Shown here: in pieces, positions 8,633 through 17,547 of the stretch
Layout of the letters: every line of letters starts with the position of its first letter
How positions within the stretch are numbered: position 1 is the stretch's first letter
Assembly (NCBI RefSeq): GCF_042684485.1
Contig: NZ_JBHULM010000004.1
Location: 124,001 to 188,000 of the forward strand
Origin: Oceanihabitans gracilariae
GTDB lineage: Bacteria > Bacteroidota > Bacteroidia > Flavobacteriales > Flavobacteriaceae
Length of the DNA: 64,000 nt
Direction of reading: 5' to 3'
Notes under the pieces: model-generated
Told to the model about the DNA's origin: nothing
Seen by the model: only the letters and a program-made list of their open reading frames with translations
The model's database searches: none
Position numbers and translations under genes: made by a program

Positions 8633-10441
8633 CTACTCTTTTTTAGGTTCTATTAATTGAGGTTTGGCTTTTAGTACTGCAGAAGAACGTGTAACGTTGG
8701 GTTTGGTTAGGTTCTTTTTTGGTACGTTTCTAGATGCTTTAGGGTTAGTAATAGTTTTGTTGGCCTTTTTAGCTTCGTCATCATCTGCTTTTTCTATGCG
8801 TTCTAGCATTTCATTGTCAAAGAATTCTTCTTGCGGCACATAATCTTCTAAGCCTTTTATTACTGGTAGGTTTAGAGGAGGGTCATCACTAAATAAATCT
8901 TCTACGCTTTTTGGTCTTTCTTCTTCTCTCCAATCAAAACCTTTTAATTTTCTTACGTTTTTTGGAAATTCAGATTCTGGATATGTTTTTCCGTCTACTT
9001 GTCTAATTTTTCGTAGTTCAATAATTTCGCTGTCAGCAAAAAGCATCTTAATGCTTCCAGATTTAGATTTATCTATTCCTACAAGTTCATTTTTTTCGTT
9101 TCTAGCAAAATAAATAGATTCCGCATTTTTATCAATATCTACTTGTTTTAGGGTGTTGTCTTCGTTAAATAAACCAACAAGTGTTTTTCCTGTAATTTGG
9201 TTGTAGCCAGCTCCTAATGTGTCTTTACTAATAATGAAAGCGTTATCAAAAACAATTAAAGAATCTAGTTTTTCGGTTTTAGGGTTTGATTTTATATGAA
9301 TGGTATCACCAGTCATTTGGTTACCAAGATTCCAAAGTATAGGTTGTCTTTTTGTTACAAAAGCATCTTTTGAATTTACATTAGCAAGATTGATAAGTTC
9401 TGTTAATCCTGTTTTATGATTGACGTGAATAGAATCTGCTTTTCCGCTCATGTCTGTTTTATAAAACTTAGCATTTTTAAAGGCTCTTGTAATTCTGTTT
9501 TCTGCTTTTCCTGTAACCATTAAAGTGTCTGCATGAAGATAAAGCGAGTCTCTTTCTTGTAACGAAATAGCTAAAGCGCGTTTGGTAATAAAAACAGAAT
9601 CTTTAAGTTTGTAAATTTCTGCATAGTGCCCTTTTACAATACTGTTATTTATGGTGTCTGTCACTTTTATATTATTGGTTGCAGAAGCAAAACTCCTGTT
9701 ATTGTCAAAGAACATACTGTCTCCTTCAAAAATTCTGTTTTCATAATCTATTTTAGATTTTTTAACAGCGTATCCTTGTTTGGTTTCTGTATTATAAAAA
9801 CCTTTTTCGCAGTATATTTTACTTTCTTCGGTTACAATAGTGGAAGGACCATATAGAAATGCATATCCTGTTTCGGTATAAAAATCTAATCGATCTGTAT
9901 TTATGGTATAGTCAGGATTTACCAGTTTTACATTTTTTACAAACTGGTATTTTTGAGCATTCATGTAATAACGTCCAATTTGACTAGTAATGGTTCCTGA
10001 AGAATCACGAACTACTCTTCCGTTGCTTTTATAAAAGGCTTGTTGTTTCGCGCGATCAAAATATAAGGTGTCTGTAGTTAAGGTAGAAGCAGGTTCTTTT
10101 AAAATAACGTCACCACTAGCAAAGGCTAGTTTGGTTTTTCCGCTGTATTCTACATATTTAGACGTCATATTAATGCTGTCTCCTTGTTTCATTTTTACGT
10201 TTCCGTAGGCTTCTACAAAGTTTTCGTTAGAGTAGAGTAGTGCTTGATCACACCACATATCTACTCCTTCATGAATTACGTGTATTTGTCCGGAATCATC
10301 ACGAGTCATGATTTTTAATCCTGGAGCTTCTTCTTCTTTAAATTCTAAGAATCCAGAATATTTAATTTGTATTTGTTGTTGTGCTTGGGCAGAAGCAAAA
10401 GCAAAGAACAAAAAAAGTATATAAATGTACTTTAATTTCAT
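8633..10441 (-). CDS. OstA/LptA-like outer-membrane biogenesis protein
   Basis: From the ATG at 10441 the protein is about 602 residues. It begins with a signal peptide (MKLKYIYILFLFFAFASAQAQ). It is then rich in beta-strand repeats such as WCDQALLYSNENFVEAYGNVKMKQGD and KLAFASGDVILKEP, typical of the OstA/LptA jelly-roll fold that shuttles lipopolysaccharide across the periplasm. The C-terminal 150 residues are charged and Lys/Asn-rich with low complexity. It is much longer than LptA of Proteobacteria, as is usual for Bacteroidota OstA-like proteins. The upstream TTG at 10465 is rejected as start. Direct LPS binding is inferred from fold only. Confidence 0.85.
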   Translation of the reverse strand: MKLKYIYILFLFFAFASAQAQQQIQIKYSGFLEFKEEEAPGLKIMTRDDSGQIHVIHEGVDMWCDQALLYSNENFVEAYGNVKMKQGDSINMTSKYVEYSGKTKLAFASGDVILKEPASTLTTDTLYFDRAKQQAFYKSNGRVVRDSSGTITSQIGRYYMNAQKYQFVKNVKLVNPDYTINTDRLDFYTETGYAFLYGPSTIVTEESKIYCEKGFYNTETKQGYAVKKSKIDYENRIFEGDSMFFDNNRSFASATNNIKVTDTINNSIVKGHYAEIYKLKDSVFITKRALAISLQERDSLYLHADTLMVTGKAENRITRAFKNAKFYKTDMSGKADSIHVNHKTGLTELINLANVNSKDAFVTKRQPILWNLGNQMTGDTIHIKSNPKTEKLDSLIVFDNAFIISKDTLGAGYNQITGKTLVGLFNEDNTLKQVDIDKNAESIYFARNEKNELVGIDKSKSGSIKMLFADSEIIELRKIRQVDGKTYPESEFPKNVRKLKGFDWREEERPKSVEDLFSDDPPLNLPVIKGLEDYVPQEEFFDNEMLERIEKADDDEAKKANKTITNPKASRNVPKKNLTKPNVTRSSAVLKAKPQLIEPKKE

Positions 10442-10604
10442 GTGTTTGTATTTATTGATTTTCAAGGTTCACATGTAGCATCCATTGTATTTTAAGGGTT
10501 GGCACCAATTTTATGGTATGGATGTTTGAAAATCTATAATTTGTGGTAAAAATAACTATTATTATTAAGTGTTATATAGGTTTATGAATTTTTTAATACC
10601 AAAA

Positions 10605-10632
10605 AACCTGCCGAGTAGATACAAGGCAGGTC
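10605..10632 (-). terminator. Rho-independent terminator of the spoT-fur-purA operon
   Basis: On the minus strand, a GC-rich stem (arms 10631-10625 and 10612-10606, ACCTGCC/GGCAGGT) is followed directly by TTTTTT. It lies about 25 nt after the purA stop. Confidence 0.9.
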
Positions 10633-10656
10633 TTTTAAGTTTTTTGTTTATGTGAA

Positions 10657-11928
10657 TTACATAAAAATAGTCTGTTTTCTATCTGGACCAACAGAAACCA
10701 CATGAATAGGGATTTCTAGTTCTTTTTCAAGAAATGCGATATAGTCATTCAATTCTTTTGGGAATTGCGCTTTATCTGTCATTTGTGTTAAATCTTCTTT
10801 CCATCCTGAAAAATCAGTATAAACAGGTTCTAGGTTTTCTGGTTCAATATTATAAGGTAAATGTGTAATCGTTTCTCCTTTATATTTGTAAGCAGTACAC
10901 ACCTTTAATGTTTTAAAACCAGAAAGTACATCGCCTTTCATCATCATTAATTTAGTAACACCATTTACTTGACAAGCATATTTAAGGGCAACTAAGTCTA
11001 GCCATCCGCAACGTCTTGCTCTTCCTGTAACAGCACCAAATTCATGACCTATTCTAGCCATATCTTCACCAACTTTATCAAAAAGTTCTGTTGGGAAAGG
11101 ACCAGAACCAACTCTTGTAGTGTATGCTTTAAAGATACCATATACATCACCAATTTGGTTTGGTGCTACACCTAAACCAGTACAAGCACCTGCTGCTGTA
11201 GTGTTACTAGATGTAACAAATGGGTAAGTACCAAAATCGATATCTAAAAGCGAACCTTGAGCACCTTCAGCAAGAATACTTTTTCCTGATTTTTGTGCTT
11301 GGTATAAATATTCTTCGGAGTCAATAAATTGTAAAGATTTTAAAACCTCTACAGATTCAAAGAACTCTTTTTCCATTTCTTCTAAATCATATTGCACATC
11401 CACATTGTAAAAGGCAATCATAGCTTCATGCTTATCTGCTAAAGCTCTATATTTTTCTTTCCAATCGGTTAATTCTAAATCACCAACACGAATTCCGTTT
11501 CTACCCGTTTTATCCATGTACGTTGGACCAATACCTTTTAAGGTAGATCCAATTTTAGCTTTACCTTTAGAAGCTTCACTAGCTGCATCTAACAATCTGT
11601 GTGTTGGTAAAATTACGTGTGCTTTTCTAGAGATGATAAGCTTCTTTTTGTAATCTATATTAAATTGGTCTAAACCTTCTAGTTCTTTTGCAAAAACTAC
11701 AGGATCTATAACAACACCATTACCAATTACATTGGTAGAGTCTTCATGAAAGATTCCTGACGGAATGGTTCTTAAAACGTGTTTGATGCCATCAAATTCT
11801 AGTGTGTGTCCTGCGTTTGGACCACCTTGAAAACGTGCAATAATGTTGTAGTCTGCGGTTAAAACGTCAACAATTTTTCCTTTGCCTTCGTCTCCCCATT
11901 GTAAACCTAGTAGTAAATCTACTGCCAT
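10657..11928 (-). CDS. purA: Adenylosuccinate synthetase
   Basis: PurA joins IMP and aspartate using GTP, the first committed step to AMP. The 423-residue protein has the GTP loop WGDEGKGKIVD with catalytic D13, and catalytic H41 in GGPNAGHT. It also has the conserved block VGSGPFPTEL and the loop GRARRCGWLDL. Length and motifs are canonical. It starts 11 nt after the fur-like gene and ends at a strong terminator, so it is the last gene of a spoT-fur-purA transcript. Linking the alarmone enzyme with a GTP-dependent purine step is plausible but may be coincidental. Confidence 0.97.
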   Translation of the reverse strand: MAVDLLLGLQWGDEGKGKIVDVLTADYNIIARFQGGPNAGHTLEFDGIKHVLRTIPSGIFHEDSTNVIGNGVVIDPVVFAKELEGLDQFNIDYKKKLIISRKAHVILPTHRLLDAASEASKGKAKIGSTLKGIGPTYMDKTGRNGIRVGDLELTDWKEKYRALADKHEAMIAFYNVDVQYDLEEMEKEFFESVEVLKSLQFIDSEEYLYQAQKSGKSILAEGAQGSLLDIDFGTYPFVTSSNTTAAGACTGLGVAPNQIGDVYGIFKAYTTRVGSGPFPTELFDKVGEDMARIGHEFGAVTGRARRCGWLDLVALKYACQVNGVTKLMMMKGDVLSGFKTLKVCTAYKYKGETITHLPYNIEPENLEPVYTDFSGWKEDLTQMTDKAQFPKELNDYIAFLEKELEIPIHVVSVGPDRKQTIFM

Positions 11929-11939
11929 TGTAATTTTAG

Positions 11940-12392
11940 TTATTTAGTTGCTTTTTTTGTGCCGTAAAAATAGAGTGAATGATTATTGATTTCAATATCA
12001 AAAACCTCTTCAATTGTTTTTTTGATAGATTGAATTCTAGGATCGCAAAACTCAATTACTTCACCTGTATCTGTAAGAATAACGTGATCGTGTTGCTTGT
12101 CAAAATAAGATTTTTCATAGTGTGCTTGACTTTGTCCAAATTGGTGTTTTCTTACCAATGCACATTCTAGAAGTAATTCTATTGTATTATAAAGAGTAGC
12201 TCTACTAACACGATATTTTTTATTTTTCATGTTTAGGTATAGCGACTCAATGTCAAAATGTTCATCACTGTTATAAATTTCTTGAAGAATGGCGTAACGC
12301 TCAGGCGTTTTACGATGTCCTTTACTTTCTAGAAATTTTGTGAATACATTTTTTACAATTTCTTGGTTTTTTGTATCTGTTTTTACACTCAT
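11940..12392 (-). CDS. Fur family transcriptional regulator
   Basis: A 150-residue Fur-superfamily protein. The N-terminal winged helix contains KTPERYAILQEIY and YRVSRATLYNTIELLLE. The C-terminal metal-sensing half has HDHVILTDTGEVIEFCDPRI. Histidines of the regulatory site (H101, H103) are kept. The usual C-x-x-C structural zinc pair is replaced by L106 and T109, and a lone Cys sits at 116. It lies between spoT and purA with short gaps. It could sense iron, zinc or peroxide; the family alone does not settle which. Confidence 0.9.
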   Translation of the reverse strand: MSVKTDTKNQEIVKNVFTKFLESKGHRKTPERYAILQEIYNSDEHFDIESLYLNMKNKKYRVSRATLYNTIELLLECALVRKHQFGQSQAHYEKSYFDKQHDHVILTDTGEVIEFCDPRIQSIKKTIEEVFDIEINNHSLYFYGTKKATK

Positions 12393-12416
12393 AATTTCGG
12401 CGTAAATTTACACTTT

Positions 12417-14633
12417 TTATACTCTTCTAACCTTATCAATTCCATTAATTTTTTTAAGGTTATTCATAAGTTTTGTTAATAAGTTTTTGTTTTTTACTAC
12501 TACATTGATTTTTCCGGAAAAAATTCCGTCATCACTATGAAAGCTAATACTTTTCATATTTACATGCATATTTGCAGAAATCAATTTAGTAATATCGTTT
12601 ACTAAGCCTAAATTATCGATACCTGAAAGTATGAGTTGTGCTGAAAATTCTTGCTGACTAGAGTCAATCCATTTTGCAGATAAAATTCTGTATGCATAGT
12701 TAGACTGTAGGCTAACCGCATTAGGACAGTTCTTTTTGTGTACTTTAATTCCTTCGTTAACGGTTAAAAATCCAAAAACAGGATCTCCAGGAATAGGGTT
12801 ACAGCAGACAGCTAATTTATAATCTAGTTTTTCTTCTTCTTTACCAAAAACAAGTAAATCATACTTGTTGGTTATTTCATCTTTTTCAAGCTCTTCTTTG
12901 CTTAAAGTAGCTTTTCTTGATATTTTATTTTTTAAATAACTTACCAATGCATTGCTTCTAGAAGCAGCATATTCTTTAAGCATGATGTTATCTATAGCAC
13001 CAGAACCTACGCGAAAAAATAAATCTAAACTTGTTTTAAGTTTAAAATGATTTACCATTTCGTTAATAGAATTTTCATTTAAAGTTATTTTAAGCTGTTT
13101 TAATTTACGTCTTAAAATTTCTTTTCCTTCTTCTGCTACTAATTTAGTGCTTTCTTTTAAAGCCGTTTTTATTTTGCTTCTAGCTCTTGCTGTGGTTGCA
13201 TAATCTAGCCAGTTGGCATTTGGTTTTGCGCTTTCTGATGTTAATATATCTACCTGATCACCACTTTTTAGTTCGTGACTTAAAGGAACTAGTTTACCAT
13301 TTACTTTTGCTCCTCTAGTTTTCATACCAACTTCTGTATGAATATTAAAAGCAAAATCTAAAGGTGTTGCTCCTTTTGGTAAGGATTTTAAATCTCCTTT
13401 TGGTGTAAAAACAAAAATTTCTTTAGAGTAGAGGTTGAGTTTAAACTGCTCAACAAAGTCTACTGCATTTGCGCCATGATTTTCTAAAGCCTCTTGCAGT
13501 TTGTTAATCCAAGTGTCTAAACTATCATCTTCTTTATCTTCTTTGTTTTTGTATTTGTAGTGCGCAGCATATCCTTTTTCTGCAATTTCATTCATACGTT
13601 CACTACGTACTTGTACTTCTACCCAGCGTCCTTTAGGACCCATTACAGTAATGTGTAGAGCTTCGTAACCTGTAGATTTAGGTGATGAAATCCAATCACG
13701 AAGACGTGTAGGATTGGGTCTAAAATGGTCTGTTACTATAGAGTATATTTTCCATGCTAGAAATTTTTCGTTTGCAGCATCACTTTTATAAATAATACGA
13801 ACCGCAAATTTATCATACACTTCATCAAAAGAAACCCCTTGATTTACCATTTTTCTTCGAATAGAAAAAATAGACTTAGGTCTTCCTTTTATTTCGTAAT
13901 TAAGATTTTCTTTATCTAGTGAATTTTTTATAACATCATTAAACTCTTTAATATATAAATCTTGCTCTTCTTTGCTTTCTTTCATTTTGTGCAAAATGTC
14001 ATTATATACCTCTGGTTCGGTATATTTTAAGCCAAGATCTTCAAGTTCTGTTTTTATGTTGTATAGTCCAATTCTGTGAGCTAAAGGAGCGTAAATGTAT
14101 AAGGTTTCGCTTGCAATTTTTACTTGCTTGTCTGCACGCATAGACTCCATAGTTTGCATATTATGCAACCTATCTGCTATTTTAATAATGATAACACGAA
14201 CGTCATCATTAAGTGTGAGTAACATTTTACGAAAGTTTTCTGCCTGCAAAGACACATCCATATCTTTTTTAAGCGAAGAAATTTTTGTGAGTCCGTCTAC
14301 AATTCTTGCAACGGTTTCACCAAAAAGTTGTTCTATATCTTGAATGGAGTAATCTTCATTATCTTCTACCACATCATGAAGCAAAGCAGCAGCAATAGAG
14401 GTTGCGTCTAGTCCGATTTCTTGGGCTACAATTTTAGCAACAGCTATTGGGTGAAAAATATATGCTTCACCAGATTTTCTGCGTTGTTCTTTGTGTGCAT
14501 CTACAGCGACTTCAAAGGCTTTTCTAATTAGCTTTTTATCTTCGGTAGAAAGCGTTCTATAACTAACCTTTAATAGTTCTTTATATGCCTTGGTAATTGC
14601 TGCGTTTTCTTGTTCTATTTCTACATCTGTCAT
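12417..14633 (-). CDS. spoT: RelA/SpoT bifunctional (p)ppGpp synthetase/hydrolase
   Basis: A 738-residue long RSH enzyme controlling the alarmone (p)ppGpp. The hydrolase domain keeps the metal pair H86-D87 and ED in LLHDVVEDNED, so it should be active. The synthetase domain follows with RPKSIFSIRRKM, YDKFAVRIIY, GYEALHITVMGPKG and EVQVRSERMNEIAEKGYAAH. A TGS domain lies around residues 404-465 (VFTPKGDLKSLPKGATPLDFAF). The rest is a regulatory helical/zinc-finger region (AVCCNPIPGD) and a final ACT domain. Both activities look intact, which suits the single RSH of this phylum. It is the first gene of the operon with fur and purA. Confidence 0.95.
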   Translation of the reverse strand: MTDVEIEQENAAITKAYKELLKVSYRTLSTEDKKLIRKAFEVAVDAHKEQRRKSGEAYIFHPIAVAKIVAQEIGLDATSIAAALLHDVVEDNEDYSIQDIEQLFGETVARIVDGLTKISSLKKDMDVSLQAENFRKMLLTLNDDVRVIIIKIADRLHNMQTMESMRADKQVKIASETLYIYAPLAHRIGLYNIKTELEDLGLKYTEPEVYNDILHKMKESKEEQDLYIKEFNDVIKNSLDKENLNYEIKGRPKSIFSIRRKMVNQGVSFDEVYDKFAVRIIYKSDAANEKFLAWKIYSIVTDHFRPNPTRLRDWISSPKSTGYEALHITVMGPKGRWVEVQVRSERMNEIAEKGYAAHYKYKNKEDKEDDSLDTWINKLQEALENHGANAVDFVEQFKLNLYSKEIFVFTPKGDLKSLPKGATPLDFAFNIHTEVGMKTRGAKVNGKLVPLSHELKSGDQVDILTSESAKPNANWLDYATTARARSKIKTALKESTKLVAEEGKEILRRKLKQLKITLNENSINEMVNHFKLKTSLDLFFRVGSGAIDNIMLKEYAASRSNALVSYLKNKISRKATLSKEELEKDEITNKYDLLVFGKEEEKLDYKLAVCCNPIPGDPVFGFLTVNEGIKVHKKNCPNAVSLQSNYAYRILSAKWIDSSQQEFSAQLILSGIDNLGLVNDITKLISANMHVNMKSISFHSDDGIFSGKINVVVKNKNLLTKLMNNLKKINGIDKVRRV

Positions 14634-14710
14634 AAGTATTAAAAATACTATAAAGAAAATTAATGTACAACCCTTTTTAGTTTAAAATTTTAGAAAGTTA
14701 ATAGGAAGAA

Positions 14711-15943
14711 TTATTTTCTCAAATTCTTAATTCTTTCTAATAAGGTAGGATGCGAATAATGCATAAATACATAGGCTTTATGCGGAGTTAAATTGCTTAA
14801 GCTGTTTTTAGATAGCTTTTTTAAGGAAGTAATTAAAGGCTCTGCTTTGTAGGTTATTTTAGCATAATCATCTGCTTGATATTCAAACTTTCTTGAAAAC
14901 CAGTTCATTAGTAGTCCTGTGATTTCGGAAAGCGGACTATATAAAATACCAAAAGCTATTAAGCCAATATGAAAACTAGGTTTTTCTACACCTAAAGCTT
15001 GTGATAGTATTGGTTTTGAAATAAATAAAGAAAGTATAAAAAGTGTAAAACCTGTTATTAGAATAGAAGCTGCTAAATTAAATATAATGTGTTTCTTTTT
15101 GTAATGACCAACCTCATGGGCAAGTACAGCAACTATTTCTTCTTCTTCTAAATCGTTTATTAAAGTATCATAAAGTGTAACGCGTTTTTCACTACCAAAT
15201 CCGGAGAAATAGGCATTTGCTTTGGTGCTTCTTTTAGAGCCATCAATAACAAAAATTTTGTCTAAAGTAAAGCCAACGGTTTTGGCGTAGGCCGAAATTT
15301 TTTCACGTAATGTGCCGTTTTCTAAAGGTGTTTGTTTGTTAAATAAGGGTACAATTAGTTTGGCGTAAAACATATTTATAAAAACTGTAAATACAGTAAC
15401 CAAAGCCCAAGTATACAACCAAAAGTGTTTTCCTGTGGTTTGATAAAACCAAATAATTGCAGCAAGAATGATACTACCCAGAAAAGCCATCATAAACCAT
15501 CCTTTTAGTTTGTCTAACCAAAAAGTTTTTTTTGTGGTTTTGTTGAACCCGAATTTTTCTTCAATAACAAATGTTTTGTAATAGTTAAAAGGTGTGGTAA
15601 GAATATCACTACCTATCATTATAATACCAAAGAAAATTAATGCAATTATAATGGAGTTTTCGGTATAGCTTCTAGCTATGTTGTCTATTGCTTCAAAACC
15701 ATCAAAAATTAAAAAACCAAGGGTTAATATCATAGAGAAGGAGGAAGTTAAAATACCAAACTTGTAATTGGTTGTTTTGTACTCTTGTGATTTTTTATAT
15801 TCGGTAGCATCATAAACATCCTGTAGTTCTTGAGGTACTTTGTCTTTAAAGTGTTTAGCGTTTAGTGCATCTAAAATTTTATCTACTATAAAATCTAGTA
15901 TTAAAATGGTTAATATAATGTAGAATAGTGTAGTAGGTGTCAT
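14711..15943 (-). CDS. M48 family membrane zinc metalloprotease (Ste24/CAAX protease-like)
   Basis: An integral membrane protease of about 410 residues. The catalytic motif HEVGH is at residues 276-280 (VLAHEVGHYKKKH). A downstream acidic ligand lies in FSRKFEYQADDYA. The N-terminal half has four or five membrane spans and the family block FVIEEKFGFNKTT, typical of Ste24-type M48 proteases that act at the membrane face. The ATG at 15943 gives MTPTTLFYIIL; the longer frame starts with a TTG at 15967 and is not preferred. The substrate is unknown. Bacteria lack protein prenylation, so it is probably a membrane-protein quality-control enzyme. Confidence 0.9.
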   Translation of the reverse strand: MTPTTLFYIILTILILDFIVDKILDALNAKHFKDKVPQELQDVYDATEYKKSQEYKTTNYKFGILTSSFSMILTLGFLIFDGFEAIDNIARSYTENSIIIALIFFGIIMIGSDILTTPFNYYKTFVIEEKFGFNKTTKKTFWLDKLKGWFMMAFLGSIILAAIIWFYQTTGKHFWLYTWALVTVFTVFINMFYAKLIVPLFNKQTPLENGTLREKISAYAKTVGFTLDKIFVIDGSKRSTKANAYFSGFGSEKRVTLYDTLINDLEEEEIVAVLAHEVGHYKKKHIIFNLAASILITGFTLFILSLFISKPILSQALGVEKPSFHIGLIAFGILYSPLSEITGLLMNWFSRKFEYQADDYAKITYKAEPLITSLKKLSKNSLSNLTPHKAYVFMHYSHPTLLERIKNLRK

Positions 15944-15998
15944 ATAAAAAATGAAAGGAAATTTCAAATTAATAATTTCTGTAAAAATAGTAACTATT

Positions 15999-16024
15999 TG
16001 TCATACTGAGCGCAGTCGAAGTGC
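15999..16024 (+). repeat. Left terminal inverted repeat of GIY-YIG unit
   Basis: A 26-nt sequence (core CTGAGCGCAGTCGAAG) lies directly after the GIY-YIG stop codon. It matches the reverse complement of 16359-16384 at 22 of 26 positions. It abuts a 15-bp palindrome at 15985-15999. Confidence 0.85.
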
Positions 16025-16339
16025 TTATTTACCTTTGTATTTGTAATGTGTAGCATTTCTACATTCGGATAAGATTTGTAGCCTGTTATAATCCCCATTT
16101 ATTAATGCTTCTTTTTTAGCTCGAGTCCATTTTTTAATTTTCTTTTCAAAATAAATTGCTTGTAAAACATCATTAAAAGATTCATGGAATTGAATTTCTA
16201 AAGGCCTTCTTTTAAAAGTGTAGCAATCGCGATATTTACCAAAAACATGCTCTTTATAGCGTTTGTCTAAATTATTTGTTATTCCAGTATAATAGGAATT
16301 ATCAGAGCATTTTAGAATGTAAACATAGTAGAAATACAT
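16025..16339 (-). CDS. GIY-YIG nuclease domain protein (UPF0213/YhbQ-like)
   Basis: A 104-residue single-domain GIY-YIG protein. It has YYVYILKCSDNSYYTGITNN carrying the GIY and YIG-like strands (YTG in place of YIG), the catalytic arginine R27 in LDKRYKEH, and the metal-binding glutamate E65 in YFEKKIKKWTRAKKEALI. All core residues are present, so it may cut DNA. The gene is framed by inverted repeats at 15999-16024 and 16359-16384, the first touching its stop codon. This suggests a small repeat-associated or mobile unit. Its cellular function is not established. Confidence 0.9.
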   Translation of the reverse strand: MYFYYVYILKCSDNSYYTGITNNLDKRYKEHVFGKYRDCYTFKRRPLEIQFHESFNDVLQAIYFEKKIKKWTRAKKEALINGDYNRLQILSECRNATHYKYKGK

Positions 16340-16358
16340 TTTTAATTTAGATTTAGAT

Positions 16359-16384
16359 GGCCTTCGACTGCGCTCAGGCTGACA
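16359..16384 (-). repeat. Right terminal inverted repeat of GIY-YIG unit
   Basis: The inverted partner of 15999-16024, located 20 nt before the start codon of the GIY-YIG gene, with the shared core CTTCGACTGCGCTCAG. The whole unit between the outer ends is 386 bp. Confidence 0.85.
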
Positions 16385-16464
16385 TTTTTCTAAAAAATTA
16401 AAAAACTAAAAACCAAAAGTACGTTATTGGATTTTGTTATTTGTGTTTTGATTTTTGCAAAATT

Positions 16465-17265
16465 TTAAAGGAAATTTCGTTGTCTTTTCGCTTCAAAAAT
16501 TAGTATTCCTGCGGCAACAGAAACATTCATAGAGTCAATTTCGCCTTGCATTGGTATTTTAATGTTTTGTTTAGAGGCTTTTCTCCAGGCTTCACTTAAA
16601 CCAACGGCTTCTGTGCCAACCACAATAGCCGAAGCTTTTGTGTAATCTTGCTCATGATAGTTAACCGCTTCTTGTAAAATAGCACTATAAATAGCAATAT
16701 TGTTTTGCTTTAAGAAACTAATAATTTCTTCGGTAGTTCCTGTGCCTATTTTATTGGTAAAAACACAGCCAACACTAGAGCGAATAATATTAGGGTTATA
16801 CAAGTCTGTTTTAGGGTTTGCAATTATTACAGCATCTACATTGGCAGCATCTGCAGTACGTAAAATAGCACCAATATTTCCTGGTTTTTCAGGAGCTTCA
16901 GCAATTAAAAGCAACGGATTTGGTATGTTGAATTTTAGGTTATCCATACTATGCTGTTTGGCTTTTGCTATTGCAATAATGCCTTCTGTAGTGCTTCTGT
17001 AGGCTAATTTCTGGTAGACTTCTTTAGATACTTCAATAATTTCAGTATTAGAAATTGGTAATTCGTTTAGTTGTTCTTTAGTGAAAAGATCTGGATAAAA
17101 AAGTATGGTTTCTAAGGTATACTTTCCTTTTAACGCTAAAGAAATTTCACGTTCGCCTTCAATTAAAAACAACCCAGACTTCTTTCTGTTTTTAGATTTA
17201 TCTTTTAAAAGTACCAGCTCTTTTATGTAAGAATTTTGTGTGCTTGTTATTTGTTTGAACGCCAT
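16465..17265 (-). CDS. TrmH/SpoU family RNA 2'-O-methyltransferase
   Basis: A 266-residue SPOUT-fold methyltransferase acting on rRNA or tRNA ribose. An N-terminal substrate-binding domain (QNSYIKELVLLKDKSKNRKKSGLFLIEGE) precedes the catalytic domain. The three SpoU motifs are present: PGNIGAILRTADAANVDAVI, AIVVGTEAVGLSE and IPMQGEIDSMNVSVAAGILIFE, which form the knotted SAM site. The arginine and asparagine of motifs 1 and 3 are kept. It resembles RlmB and TsnR, but the exact nucleotide target cannot be read from sequence. Confidence 0.92.
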   Translation of the reverse strand: MAFKQITSTQNSYIKELVLLKDKSKNRKKSGLFLIEGEREISLALKGKYTLETILFYPDLFTKEQLNELPISNTEIIEVSKEVYQKLAYRSTTEGIIAIAKAKQHSMDNLKFNIPNPLLLIAEAPEKPGNIGAILRTADAANVDAVIIANPKTDLYNPNIIRSSVGCVFTNKIGTGTTEEIISFLKQNNIAIYSAILQEAVNYHEQDYTKASAIVVGTEAVGLSEAWRKASKQNIKIPMQGEIDSMNVSVAAGILIFEAKRQRNFL

Positions 17266-17516
17266 TAAATTACCTGTGTTTATAGATGCAAAGTTACGTT
17301 ATTATGAAACAAAAATTAAAGTAAATAGCTAGTTTAATACAGCTGTAGCTGAAAAATGACGTGGAGCTATCTATAGGTTTCTAAGTAAAAGCTTAGTAAA
17401 ACCAAAAAGTATAGTAAAATTGTTAACGAATAGAGGTAGACGTTAAAATTAAGTTATAAAAACTTTTATTTTTCGGAAGCTTTTTATGTAATGACTATGT
17501 TTACATTTCGACAAAA

Positions 17517-17540
17517 CCAAAAACCAAAAACCAAAAAAAA
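17517..17540 (+). repeat. 7-nt microrepeat CCAAAAA before DUF6503 gene
   Basis: Two exact CCAAAAA units plus a longer third unit (CC followed by eight A) end 7 nt before the ATG at 17548, in the probable 5' leader. Confidence 0.8.
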
Positions 17541-17547
17541 TCAATTA

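Noticed and set aside
15999..16384. A classical insertion sequence
   Set aside because: There is no transposase, only a GIY-YIG domain, and I could not identify a target-site duplication; it is described as a repeat-flanked unit instead.
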